Shown here piece by piece: positions 53,944 to 64,000 of a stretch of DNA of 64,000 nt (positions are counted from its first letter, which is position 1; every line of letters starts with the position of its first letter). The translations under genes and the position numbers were made by a program. Below the pieces are notes generated by a model that was given only the letters and a program-made list of their open reading frames with translations, ran no database searches and was not told the origin of the DNA. Source of the DNA: Scilla litardierei (lineage: Eukaryota > Streptophyta > Magnoliopsida > Asparagales > Asparagaceae); contig CM061133.1 in assembly GCA_030789695.1 (NCBI GenBank), forward strand, positions 92,851,248 through 92,915,247. The letters run 5' to 3'.

Positions 53944-56900
53944 GGGTGCAGTCCTTGCTCTGTGGTGGTTTGTGGGCATGAGCTTTATGCTGATTTTATT
54001 GTCCACAACATCACCAACTATGATGCGGTCTTTGGGATGGATTGGCTTGCGAGCTTCTATGCTACGATCGACTGTCGAAGTAAGAAGGTGGTGTTCGAGA
54101 TTCCCGGACATCCAGTATTTGAGTTCAGCCGTGGTAGTAGTTTGCTTGGTCCTGTCAGATTTCAGGCCAGACCAGTGGAGGTTGTGGCTTTGCAGATGGA
54201 GTTGGAGTGGCCAGCAGTGGTGCGAGATTTTGGCGACGTCTTCCCCGAGGAGATGTCTGGTTTGCCACCTGATCGAGCTCTAGAATTTTCTATTGATCTT
54301 GTTCCAGGTGCGCAGCCGATTTCGAAGGCGCCGTATCGTATGGCACCTACAGAATTGGAAGAGTTGTGGAAGCAGTTGGATGAGCTTTTGCAGAAGGGTT
54401 ATATCAATCCTAGTGTGTCTCCGTGGGGAGCACCGGTGTTGTTGGTGAAGAAGAAGGACGGTTTGCGTCGCATGTGCGTGGACTATCGGGAGTTGAATGC
54501 GGTGACCATCAAGAATAAATACCCGTTGCCTCGCATCGATGATATTTTTGATCAGCTTGGAGGTTCGAGGGTGTTTTCTAAATTGGATTTGAGGAGTGGT
54601 TACCATCAGTTGAAGGTGAAGAAGGGAGATGTTCCGAAGACAGCGTTCAGGACGAAGTATGGACACTATGAGTTTGTGGTTATGCCTTTCGGCGTAACTA
54701 ACGCGCCCGCAGTTTTCATGAATCTGATGAACCTGATTTTCTACGACTTTTTGGATAAGTTTGTCGTTATCTTTATTGACGACATTCTGATCTATTCGAA
54801 GTCGGAGGAAGAGCATGCCTCGCACTTGAGGACGGTGTTGGAGATTCTGAGGAAGCATCGGTTGTATGCTAAGTTTTCAAAGTGCGAGTTCTGGCTGGAT
54901 AGAGTTGCTTTTCTCGGGCATGTGGTGACTGGAGATGGTATTTCTGTGGATCCCGAGAAGATTAGGGTCATCAGGGAGTGACCTGTTCCGTCGTCAGCTT
55001 CCGAGATCCAGAGTTTCCTTAGTTTGGCGGGATATTATCATCGTTTCATTAAGGACTTTTCCCGTATTGCCGAGCCGATGACCAGATTGACGCGGAAGGA
55101 TATACCTTTTGTTTGGTCGGGTGATTGTGGGAGTGCTTTTGGTGTTCTGAGGGAGAGACTGACGACTGCCCCTGTTCTTGCTGTGCCTGATCGCTGCGCT
55201 GGATTTGAGATCTTTTGTGATTTTTCTGACAAGGGTCTCGGTTGTGTGTTGCATCAGCACGGGCATGTTGTGGCTTATGCGTCTCGTCAGCTTAAGGTTC
55301 ATGAGAAGAATTACCCGATGCATGATTTGGAGTTGGCTGCCGTGGTGTTTGCTCTTAAGATTTGGAGGCACTTCCTGCTGAGTGAGAAAGTGAAAATTTT
55401 CACCGATCACAAAAGCTTGAAGTATATTTTTACTCAGAAGGAGCTCAACATGCGACAGCGTCGATGGTTGGAGCTTATGGCAGATTATGAGATTGATTTG
55501 CAGTATCACCCTGGCAAGGTGAATGTGGTTCCAGATGCTTTGAGTAGGCTTCCCGCGGTGATGATGTTGACCTCGCAGTGGAGATTGCAGCAGGATTTTT
55601 GCGAGTCTGGTGTGGAGATTTTCCTTCCTGGGAAGGATTCGTCGTTGATGTACATGCAGGTACAGTCGACGATCGTGGATCGGATTAAGGCTGGCCAGGC
55701 CGGAGATCCGAAATTGGTAAGGATTCGGGAGCAGGTGGAAGCAGGTCTGCGGACTGACTTTTTGATTCATGAGGATGGCTCGCTGAGGTTTGGAGCCAGG
55801 TTGTGTGTGCCAGCTGGGGATATTAGAGAGGAGTTGATGGTGGAGGCGCACAGTTCTCCGTATTCTGTGCATCCTGGTGGCACCAAGATGTACTAGGATC
55901 TTCGTCTGAATTTTTGGTGGCATGGCATGAAGAGGAGTGTGGCTCGGAGTGTGGCCAAGTGTTTGGTTTGCCAGCAAGTGAAAGCGGAGCATCAGCGTAC
56001 GGCCGGGTTGCTACAACCGCTTCCGATTCTGGAGTGGAAGTGGCAACACATCACTATGGATTTCGTGACTGGACTGCCTCGGAGTCCGAAGCAGAATGAC
56101 GCGATTTGGGTGATCGTAGATCGATTGACCAAATCCGCGCACTTTATTCCGTTCCGAGTGGGACAGTCCACTGAGGAGCTAGCAAGGAGATATATGGAGG
56201 TAAATTCTTTTACTCTCCATTCTATTTCCTTTTCCTAGTTTGGATAGTGATGAACGTGAATCGTGCAGGAGGTCGTGCGACTTCACGGAGTCCCCGTGAG
56301 TATCGTGTCTGACAGAGACACGAGGTTCACATCTCAGTTCTAGCAGAGTTTGCATAAGAGTTTAGGTACGCGTCTGAGTTTCAGCACGGCGTACCATCCG
56401 TAGACGGATGGCCAGTCCGAGAGGACGATTCAGATTTTGGAGGACATGATGAGGGCGTGCATGTTGGATTTCAAGGGTTTGTGGGAGGACCATCTACATT
56501 TGGTGTAGTTTTCTTACAACAACAGCTACCAGGCGTCTATTGGCATGGCGCATTTCGCCGCTTTGTATGGAAGGAAATGTCGATCGCCATTGAGTTGGGA
56601 TGACGTTGGTGACTGGGAGCTGTTGGGACCTGAGATGATTGTGGATGCCGTGGATATCGTCAGGAATATTCGGGAGAGGCTGAGGATTGCTCAGGACCAT
56701 TTTAAGCATTGGGCGGATGCTAAACGTCGTCCTTTGGAGTTTCAGCCGGGCGACCATGCGTTCTGAGGATTTCCCCGAATCATGGAGTGATTCGTTTTGG
56801 GAAGCGAGGGAAGTTGAGCCCGCGATACATTGGACCATTTGATGTTTTGGAGAGGGTCGGCGAAGTAGCTTATCGCTTAGCCTTGCCGCCATCTTTGGAA

Positions 56901-57170
56901 GGAGTCCATGATGAATTCCATGTGTCGCAGCTTCGTCGATACATCAGCGATCCGTCTCATGCCGTGGATTTCTCGGAGATCGTCGTTCGCCCAGATTTGA
57001 CGTATGACCAGCATCCAGTGCAGATTCTGGATAGGCGTTAGAAGTCACTTCGAAACAAGGTCGTCGATCTTGTTAGAGTGATGTGGTGGCACGGTTCGCC
57101 GGGAGAGTCTACTTGGGAGAGAGAAGATGAGATGCGAGAGCGTTTCCCACTTTTGTTTCCGGACACGTGA
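53944..57170 (+). pseudogene. pol: Tekay X Pol: protease end, RT, RNase H, integrase, chromodomain-like tail
   Basis: Rest of the polyprotein. Protease end: [58 protein letters not shown] and the catalytic FIDD at 54772-54783. RNase H: FCDFSDKGLGCVL, then DLELAAVVFAL, then DALSRL. Integrase: HxH...CLVC zinc finger near 55850-55970 and a DDE-type core (WQHITMDFVTGLP, SDRDTRF, DGQSERT). The C-terminus has a Tekay-type tail with RNKVVDLVRVMW and TWEREDEMRERFP. Stops at 54979, 55894, about 56341, 56407, 56508 and 57040, and a one-base loss near 56764 kill the frame. A 69-bp candidate intron interrupts the integrase. Confidence 0.92.
56200..56268 (+). other. Candidate intron 2 of Tekay X, within integrase
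   Basis: 69 bp, T-rich, from GTAAATTC to CGTGCAG. Its removal joins ARRYME to EVVRLHGVPVSIVSD, the expected integrase sequence, in frame. Its length is a multiple of three but it contains a stop (near 56236), so it is not a coding insertion. Confidence 0.65.
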
Positions 57171-57205
57171 GTGTTTGGAAATTCCGAGGACGGAATTTTT
57201 CTTAA

Positions 57206-57216
57206 GTTGGGGAGGA
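57206..57216 (+). promoter_or_regulatory. Polypurine tract of Tekay X
   Basis: GTTGGGGAGGA directly precedes the right LTR start TGTAACGA; the AAGTTGGGGAGGATGTAACG junction is characteristic of Tekay/Del elements. Confidence 0.85.
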
Positions 57217-59629
57217 TGTAACGACTGGTTTTCATGTATCTGGATTTATTATATTATAATATATGTTTTGGTGGATTTTCTCCTCATGTGTAGTTTTCGT
57301 CTCCGTAACTTTCATTTTCGATCGTTTCGTCGTGTTTTCTCATTTCTTCCTTAGGATCGTCGATTTCGGAGTAAGTCATTCGTGACGGGCTTCATAACGG
57401 TCGTATCTTACTGTTAGATCAAGCCTAGGAGTCTTAGGAATCGATCCCGGAGCTCTGCACTCCGTATCGGAACTTTTGGTGCTTATTAGCCGGTATAAGA
57501 AGGGGAACTGACCGACTAGATGACGATCCAGTCGGTCAGCAATCCTTCTTGAACCGACTAGTTGGCTTTCTAAATTATTCAGGAGTTACTGTTTATCGTT
57601 AGTCGGTCTAAGAACGTTGGTTGACCGACTAGGTTGCAAACTAGTCGGTCAGCAATGCTTCTTTAACCGACTAACTCTTCAACTAATTTTTGGTATCAAT
57701 ACTGTTCACTCTTAGTCGGTCTAAGAACGTTCATCGACCGACTAGATGTCAAACTAGTCGGTCAGTAGTTGTTCATCGACCGACTAAATCCAAATCCTAT
57801 TTTCGTTCAGAAGTTACTGTTTACACCTAGTCGGTCTACGTTGGTCGACCAACCGACTAGTTCTCAAACTAGTCGGTCAGTGGTTGTTCTTTGACCGACT
57901 AACCAGTGCTGTAAACCCTAGTTTTGCCCTAGCCGCCACCAAACTCTATAAATACCCCTCCAAACGTTTTCCTCTTCTCCCTCATGACCTAAAACCCTAA
58001 TTTCTCCCCCATTGAGCCCCCATCTTCCTCAAGCCATTAATCCTTCATCCCAAGCTCATCCTCCATCATCCAAACCCTCCCTTGTCACAACCCATCTCTC
58101 ATCTTCCCCAAACCTTCATCAAACCCCCAAAATCCACCTCCAAACCCATTTCTCCATATTTTTCCCTCATTTCCAGATCTGAGCCGGATCGTTCTTCCGT
58201 TGTCGTGGTTGCTCGGCATCACTCCTCCGCCTCTTCACGGTAATACTCGATTCCTTTAGTTTTAGCATAACCCCCATTGACATGTGTGAAACCCTAATAA
58301 AATGGATTATTAGAAAGTTAGGATTCTAATAAGAAATTGATTTAGAATCGTTGTTCTAATGATTGTTTTGCCATAACAGCGATCTATTCCGTAGTTAGCT
58401 TGTGACGATCTTCATTGCTCGTCAACCCCGGTATCAGGCAAGTGAAACTTGCCACTCTTGAATTGGGCCATGTCTTAGGCCATTTCCCTTGCTTTAGCGT
58501 AAAAGAGACTAGACGGTGAAAGGATAGCCGTCTAGACGCCTATGACCTAGCTTGACAACAAAGCTTGGTCCGTCACCCTCATCATGCTTGTGTGACACAT
58601 TTACTTTAAATTAACGGTACGCGAATATGTTCATGTCATTGCATTTTGCCTGTCACGTTTAAATTCAATTAACGATACGCAAATATCTGTTCCTGGCATT
58701 GCATATTGATTTGTCATCGTGATTGCGTAGCACACGCTACAATACTATTATTTTCCTGGCTCGTGTTCCAGAAGCGAGCCCTGTAGTTGGAAACCCCAAC
58801 GCTCGACACATATGGGTGGGGTAAGAGATAAGCGGCCACCTGAGCCCCGAGTTGGCCTGATCCGCCACTCCGGCCAGCAGGCGAAATCTCTAGTGTACAA
58901 GTGATTAATAGTGATAGAGATAAGCGGCCTGAGCCACGAGCTGGCCAGCAGGTGGACTCTCTACGCACTAAGTGATAAACAATGATAAGTGAATAGTGAT
59001 TAGTGAATTGGTAGCTTTGGCTACATAGTGCGTGTTTGCCTCTCTTTTAAACTGTTGCATCATACTTAACTGCCATGTCATTGCTTAATATTATAAGTGC
59101 TAGGTTGTTAGTTAATTTCAGTTTCCTTGCTCAAGTCTTTTAGACTTGCTGACATGTGCCCCTTTCTCTTTTGGGTGACGCATGTTAGACCTTGAGCCCG
59201 AGTTGCTTGCTGAGGGTGAGGTGTTTGCGGACGCCGAGCTTGCGCCTGTGTTGGACGAGGACTTCGTAGACACTGGAGATCAGTCTTAGTGTCTACGTCT
59301 AGTTTTGTTAGATCTTTTGGGTTGTCGGTGCGTGGCACCTAGTTTGATACTCTATTATATTTGTCTTTTGTTTGGCCTTGTTCTGGGCCTTTAGACTCTT
59401 TCCTTTAGCCTGGTGGCTTTTCTGTGATGTTGAATATTTTGTGGACAAACTGTGGGATTGGTATTTCATATCCATCTCACCTTATTATTATTATTGTTGT
59501 TGTTTCTTTTGCAATTACAGGGACCTTCTTGTACTAAATTTACGCTTATCAGGCGTGCAGCTTCACAGCTCCACGTTTGAGCGGACCTTCTCACGTCTCG
59601 CCTCCATTTTAGGGAAGCGGGTCGTGACA
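57217..59629 (+). repeat. Tekay X right LTR
   Basis: 2,413 bp matching 40900-43311. The array is at 57508-57900 and TATAAATA at 57947-57954. It ends TCGTGACA before ATGTC. Confidence 0.93.
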
Positions 59630-59658
59630 ATGTCTTTGAAAGCATCTGTTTGTGTGTG

Positions 59659-60472
59659 TCTAAGGATGAGAATTCAGTGTTTCTCTTCTCATCCTCTTCC
59701 AATTTGGAGGCGATGATGATGATGATCTGTAAAAAAGTTCAAAACTTATTTTTTGAGAAATATGCTGAGGTGACATATGATGACCTGCAATCGTGCAGAT
59801 AACCATCTTGCAGACATTCTTTATCAACTGATTATAATGGGCTGATATGAGTCTTCTCCTTTTATAAATTGCAGCCTGAATAATTTTTGGATACATGACC
59901 ACCAAAATCTGTTTTTTATTGGTGGCTTTTTTTTGTATTCTACAGTTTCTTAAAAAGATTATAATTGGTTATAATCAGGCACACACACGCAGAACATATC
60001 AGAAACATAGACACACATATATAGACTAACACATAGACATGAAATCAATCAACTTGTTTCTATTTCTTTCTAGAGGAAGGATCACAAAATCAATCAACTT
60101 ATTGAGATATTAATGTTCTTATGGAAATACAAATTGAAACATGTGTGTGGGTATGTGTGTGTGTTTGTGTGATGAGAATTCAATGCTTTTCTCATCCTCT
60201 TCCAATAAATTTTGGCAATATTATTTTAGAGGTGATGCCAATGATGATCTAACAATAAGATTACAACTTATTTTCACACACAAAAATGGTGCATCGAGGT
60301 AGGATGGCCTGCAATCGAACAAACAACCATCTTGCTGTGATTCTTTATCAAGTGATTTCAATGGGCATATCTGAGCATCCTTCTTTATAAATTTGTTAAT
60401 AAATTGCAGCCTGAATCTTATTTTTTTGTTGGTGGCTTTTTCTTTTGTATTTCAACGTCGCTAAAAAAATTA
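59659..60472. repeat. Direct duplication of a 300-bp unit
   Basis: 59659-59960 and 60168-60472 are diverged copies (for example GATGAGAATTCA, CTCATCCTCTTCCAAT, GACCTGCAATCGTGCA against GGCCTGCAATCGAACA, AATTGCAGCCTGAAT, TTGGTGGCTTTTT). Both follow TG-rich sequence. No coding sequence or clear terminal repeats are seen. It may be an ancient microsatellite-flanked duplication or a repeat family I do not recognise. Confidence 0.7.
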
Positions 60473-61129
60473 TTTTATTTTAAAATATTCTGTTTCACTG
60501 ACAGCAAATCGTCAGTAATTCAGTTTAATAAAAAATTAATTTTTAATATTCAGTATTATTGACGGATGCCCGCCAGTAGCAAATTTATTTTTTTAAAAAG
60601 TAGGTGTATCGCTGATGGTGTTCCATCAATGATAATATAATATGTCTGACTGACACTGTCAGCAATACGAACAATATTGCTGACGAGTCTGCCAAGGTGC
60701 ATTGTTATATCGGTGACGGGAACCGTCAGCAATACAGACACTATTGCTGATGGGAACATTAGTGACAATTTTTTTAAAAATATAGCCCTTTGGTTGATGG
60801 CTTACCGTCAGTGATAATATAATATCTCTGACGGATACCATTAATGATACAGATACTATTTCTGATGGGGTCCGTTAAGGTGCTTTGTTATATCACTGAC
60901 GGCAACCGTCAATAATAATTCTGATATCCGTGATGACTGATGTTGCACGTCAGGGAGTTTTCACCGACAGTAACCATCAGTGATGATGTTACTCACCGAT
61001 GCCTCCTAGCGGGCCTGCTAACGAGATTATGCCGTTAGAGAAAATTTTCACTGATGGCAATTATCACTGATGACAATTTGACTCTTAAAACCGCTTTTAC
61101 TGTCAGTAATAGTCGTTTTTCCTGTAGTG
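60473..61129. mobile_element. CACTA-type DNA transposon, one end
   Basis: The right edge reads CGTTTTTCCTGTAGTG (ending 61129), the inverse of the CACTACAGGAAAA terminus of plant CACTA (En/Spm) transposons. Before it lie many short subterminal repeats in both orientations built on CTGACGG and CCGTCAG, also typical. No matching left end is visible, and there is no transposase, so this is a truncated or non-autonomous copy. TCA after 61129 could be the 3-bp target duplicate. Confidence 0.65.
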
Positions 61130-61682
61130 TCAAACTTCATGAGTTTGTGACACACGATGATGAAATAATAGAGCTGCCTACTACGGGTTACCGATTTCAT
61201 GGTAGGTGTTACGATGGGCAACAAAAACGAAGGCTGGCAGTGAAAATTAGAATAGACTGAAATCCAACTAACAAATTTGCAATATTTCAATTTCTCTCAT
61301 TTACTTTACATTAGTTTTTTCTTCATCATACGGCAATTAGTTAGCAAGGGATCAATTCTTCGATCTTCATAAACAATTACTGGTGTCCAGAGAAGTTAAA
61401 GAAACTTCAAGAAAGCTGTTACATCATGTGTCTTCATGCTCTTGTCTTTTGGAAAAAGGTAAATTTGCTTGAGTTAACAAGTTTACACCGGGCGTCTTCA
61501 TACTCTAGCGTTTTGGAAAAGGTAATTTTGCTTGAGTTGACAAGTTTAATTTGTTTTCAATCAAATTTTGCAACGTCACTCACACACATATATAAGCTTG
61601 TTTACATGATTTGCGATCACATTTAGAAGTCAGATTACCCAGGATACATATTGCAATCTTTAACCCTAAATAAAGCGCTGAG
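61130..61682. other. Unassigned AT-rich sequence
   Basis: A short open stretch up to the stop at 61258-61260 (ending GQQKRRLAVKIRID) shows no family I know and begins inside the CACTA end. A near-duplicate of about 35 bp (GGTAAATTTGCTTGAGTTAACAAG-like at 61458 and 61521) recurs. Nothing else is supported. Confidence 0.35.
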
Positions 61683-62215
61683 TGTTGGGATTTATACGCA
61701 CTTAAGACATTTATTGTAATTAACACATCTTATTCAAAGTTATTGTATGTTATTTGGCACTCTTTATCTCTTTGATTTATTGATATAAATATGTATATAT
61801 GTATATTAATATATAATTTCATAGATAAAGTCCTCGGATTATGTGATGTGATTAGGCTCATAATGAGATTATGATAATACGGCACAATTTCAAAGATTTT
61901 GCCTTGATGGAGATTTCATAGCCGTTTGCTATGGAGACATCATGAGAAAGAGTGCATCTGCTTGATGGAGATTAAGTTCATAGAACGATGCATCGAAAAG
62001 CTTTTATATGGTGTCATACTCTCACTGTCAATAGAAGCTCTCGAGTAAAATCTCGTGCATGTTAGTCTTTAGACTTGAGACACACTAAAGAACCTTGAAC
62101 ATCGGGGACTATACATTGGCTTCTACAGACCAATGATAATAAAGTTATTAGTAGGTATTCACTGGTGTAGACAGAAGAATTCAAAGGGAGTGTGGGATCA
62201 CTGTATTGGACAAAG
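61683..62215 (+). repeat. Possible degenerate copia LTR fragment
   Basis: Starts TGTTGGGATTTATACG and carries noncoding sequence (GACTTGAGACACAC, TCACTGGTGTAGACAG) that resembles, in general style, LTR/leader sequence of copia elements such as E1. No partner LTR or primer site is visible. Confidence 0.3.
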
Positions 62216-63085
62216 TGACATTAAAGTATGTTGAATAGTGTCTTTCAAAAATCAACCAACAATGATATTAAAAGTGTAACTAATTAATATCAATTTAAAT
62301 ATGTAAGCAATATAATAAACAAGAATGTATAGATAGTGCAAACCAGATAATAGCAATCGTAAATGCAAAAGATTTATCTTGGAGTAATCTCACTAATCAT
62401 CTCTAATCCTCAAACTTTTCGCTTAAGATTTTTCACTATAATCTTCTTACAAACCAAAAGATATACAACCTTGATCACCAAAATAGTGCCAAGAACCTTA
62501 CAGCTCTCTCAATCACCTCGTGAAAGCCTTTAACAAAGATTGAAAGTACAAACTCTCATATAGCCGTGAAGATACGTTTATGTGGTTTTAATGATGGCTA
62601 AGGAGTGAGATTCTATCCTAAATTATTGGAATTTGACAGAACAGAATTTTAGTGAATATTGGCTTTTCTTTTGAAGAAATAGGAAGGTGGAATCAATGAT
62701 CTAAAACTCAATTGTTGTAATCTCTTGTACATAACCAATGAGGTTACAATCCCAATTTGTAGAGTGAAAAAACAATAAATATTAGAAAACTAGTTATTAC
62801 AACAGATAGAAAACGACTATTTTTTAGCAGTCGACCCAACCAACTGATGTTGTTAGTCGACTAATAACTTCATCAGTCGACTAATGGTTCAAACGAAAGT
62901 AGGGCTGTCATTCTGTATTTAGTCAACTAATGGTCCGCTTAGTTGACAACCATTAATCGACTAATAGATATATTAGTCGACCGTATTAGTTGACTAGACA
63001 TGGATGAAAAATACACATTATTGTTTATGTATTAGTCGACTAACTATCTCATTAGTGGACAAATAGATTTGTTTTTGCTCATGAT
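62216..63085 (-). repeat. Copia LTR-like fragment with TAGTCGACTA array
   Basis: The layout resembles the F LTR: near its left end GTTGAATAGTGT, as at 19308. From 62828 to 63060 there are about eight copies of TAGTCGACTA-type palindromes. No primer site or clear TATA box is seen. Confidence 0.5.
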
Positions 63086-63925
63086 ATTTGTAGGACATGA
63101 ATTTATAAGAAAAAAACTAGAGGGTGGTGAATAATGTTTTATGATAATTTAAAAGGAAATTGTGCCTAATTAAAACCCCAATCAACCAATAGTATGAAAT
63201 TGAAACAAAGGAGACAATAACACAGAAATACAATCGCAAACAAGGTATGTACCCTGGTTCGGATTCACTCGAGTCAATTCTAGACTCCCTGGAATACTTC
63301 TCCAGCAACCCACTAGTAAATCCCACTAGTGATTAGTTTCCACTAATAACCCTCTTACCAAATCCCAGTAAGAATAAATCTAAATACAACAATCACAGCA
63401 ATTCCCACAACCCGGAATGGTTCACTCTCACAAACCCGAGAGTAAATCTCAACAAAGAAAGAGAGAAATTAAAACTATTCAATATGAAGCAATTTACCCA
63501 ATCATATGCATTGAATTTGATCTTACTTAGTGAAGTCTACATAGAGTGTGAGATGTCCTCTAATAAAAGAGATGAAGCACTTACTATACCTGTTCAACTG
63601 AAGAAGGCAATCAATACCAAGAATGAGCTTAAGAGCATAAGTTGAACAAATTAAAGAATGAGAGCTTGAGGAAGTTGGAAACTTGAATGCACTTAATAAA
63701 TGAGAATTAATGGGTTCCAAGAATTCTAAATGAATGCAACCAATCCTTATTTATCTCTCTCTAATAATTCCACTAAAACCCAAGGAAACATCACAACAAT
63801 TAATGATGGAACGACATGTAACGGGCAGAAATCCGAGTCACCAGACGGCAGGAGAAGGCTTGACAGTCATCTAGTGCACTATGCTGACAAAGTCATAAAT
63901 GTAGTCTAATGACTAGTCGATCAGT
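63086..63925 (-). repeat. SIRE-like copia LTR fragment related to F
   Basis: It shares with the F LTR a GGTGGTGAATAATG start, a GGTTCGGATT segment (63251), CAACCCGGAATGGTTCACTC followed by GAGAGTAAAT, and an AT-rich TTATTTATC near 63750 that may be its minus-strand TATA box. The family's palindrome region would lie beyond 63800, where only scattered sites such as GACTAGTCGATC (63911) remain. Confidence 0.55.
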
Positions 63926-64000
63926 TGTAACGGCCGGTACCCACTTTTCGTTATACGGCTGTGCGTATAGCAAATTTCGGGTACCTGATTAGTTTTGTTG
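63926..64000 (+). repeat. Possible start of another Tekay-type LTR
   Basis: TGTAACGGCCGG at 63926 resembles the TGTAACGA start of the X LTR and follows an abrupt change in composition. Only 75 bp are in the window. Confidence 0.35.

Larger units (their letters stand above)
40900..59629 (+). mobile_element. Tekay/Del-type chromovirus X, hosting Athila C
   Basis: Ty3/gypsy element flanked by ATGTC (40895-40899 and 59630-59634), with LTRs 40900-43311 and 57217-59629. Without Athila C (44859-53938) and its duplicate it is about 9.6 kb. Gene order is gag, protease, RT, RNase H, integrase, and a chromodomain-like C-terminus (near 57040-57170), which with the 2.4-kb LTRs and polypurine tract TTGGGGAGGA points to Tekay/Del. 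By eye the two LTRs differ at about 40-45 of 2,412 positions (roughly 1.8%). Two GT-AG segments interrupt the gag-pol frame. Several stops and one frameshift inactivate pol. Confidence 0.9.

Noticed and set aside
53872..54111. Short minus-strand ORF across the Athila C/Tekay X junction
   Set aside because: It spans an insertion junction and is opposite protease coding sequence.
54994..55992. 332-codon antisense ORF opposite RNase H and integrase
   Set aside because: The sense strand holds clear RNase H and integrase motifs; the antisense frame is open by codon bias only.
61054..61260. Small host gene
   Set aside because: The frame begins inside the CACTA end and shows no recognisable domain.

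Overview
The window is repeat-dense plant DNA, most likely from a flowering plant (probably a eudicot). It is built almost entirely of LTR retrotransposons nested inside one another. I recognise no host gene. The plant assignment rests on Athila-type and Tekay/Del-type Ty3/gypsy elements, Ty1/copia elements with UBN2-type gags, and primer binding sites matching plant tRNA-Asp(GTC) and initiator tRNA-Met.

Layout by nesting. The oldest frame is a minus-strand Ty1/copia element, F. Its gag remnant is at 17445-19241 and its 5' LTR is split into 19268-20124 and 39666-40628. Athila copy A (1-17444, left end outside the window) sits in the F gag. Copy A is itself broken by element Y (264-2405, TSD GGAGT) and by copia E1 (4102-13145, TSD CTTTC). 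Copia E2 (20125-39660, TSD CTTAC) sits in the F LTR. Athila copy B (24445-35120, TSD TATRG) sits in the E2 gag, and the right LTR of copy B is replaced by a Tekay-type LTR fragment (32681-34679). A Tekay-type chromovirus X (40900-59629, TSD ATGTC) sits in a TG microsatellite beside F, and Athila copy C (44859-53938, TSD ATCGT) sits in the X protease. From 59630 to the end are a duplicated 300-bp unit, one end of a CACTA DNA transposon, and stacked LTR fragments.

How the genes work together. Only X carries a full retroelement gene set (gag, protease, reverse transcriptase, RNase H, integrase, chromodomain-like tail), and it is decayed by stops and a frameshift. Its gag-pol frame is interrupted by two GT-AG segments that look like spliceosomal introns. 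All three Athila copies go from gag and a DLG-type protease straight to a conserved hairpin and a third ORF, with no reverse transcriptase or integrase. Both E copies carry gag only. Most elements here therefore look non-autonomous by design, depending on enzymes supplied in trans.

Most interesting signals: (1) five unrelated LTR families each carry an array of short CG-containing palindromes just upstream of a TATA box, each family with its own motif; (2) in Athila the same array-plus-TATA unit occurs a second time inside the element, in front of ORF3, and looks like an internal promoter; (3) Athila 3' regions carry a potentially bistable hairpin and repeated hairpin-plus-polypurine modules, and the LTR has a hairpin with a compensatory base change; (4) X has two candidate introns that restore the gag-pol reading frame. 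All counts were made by eye.
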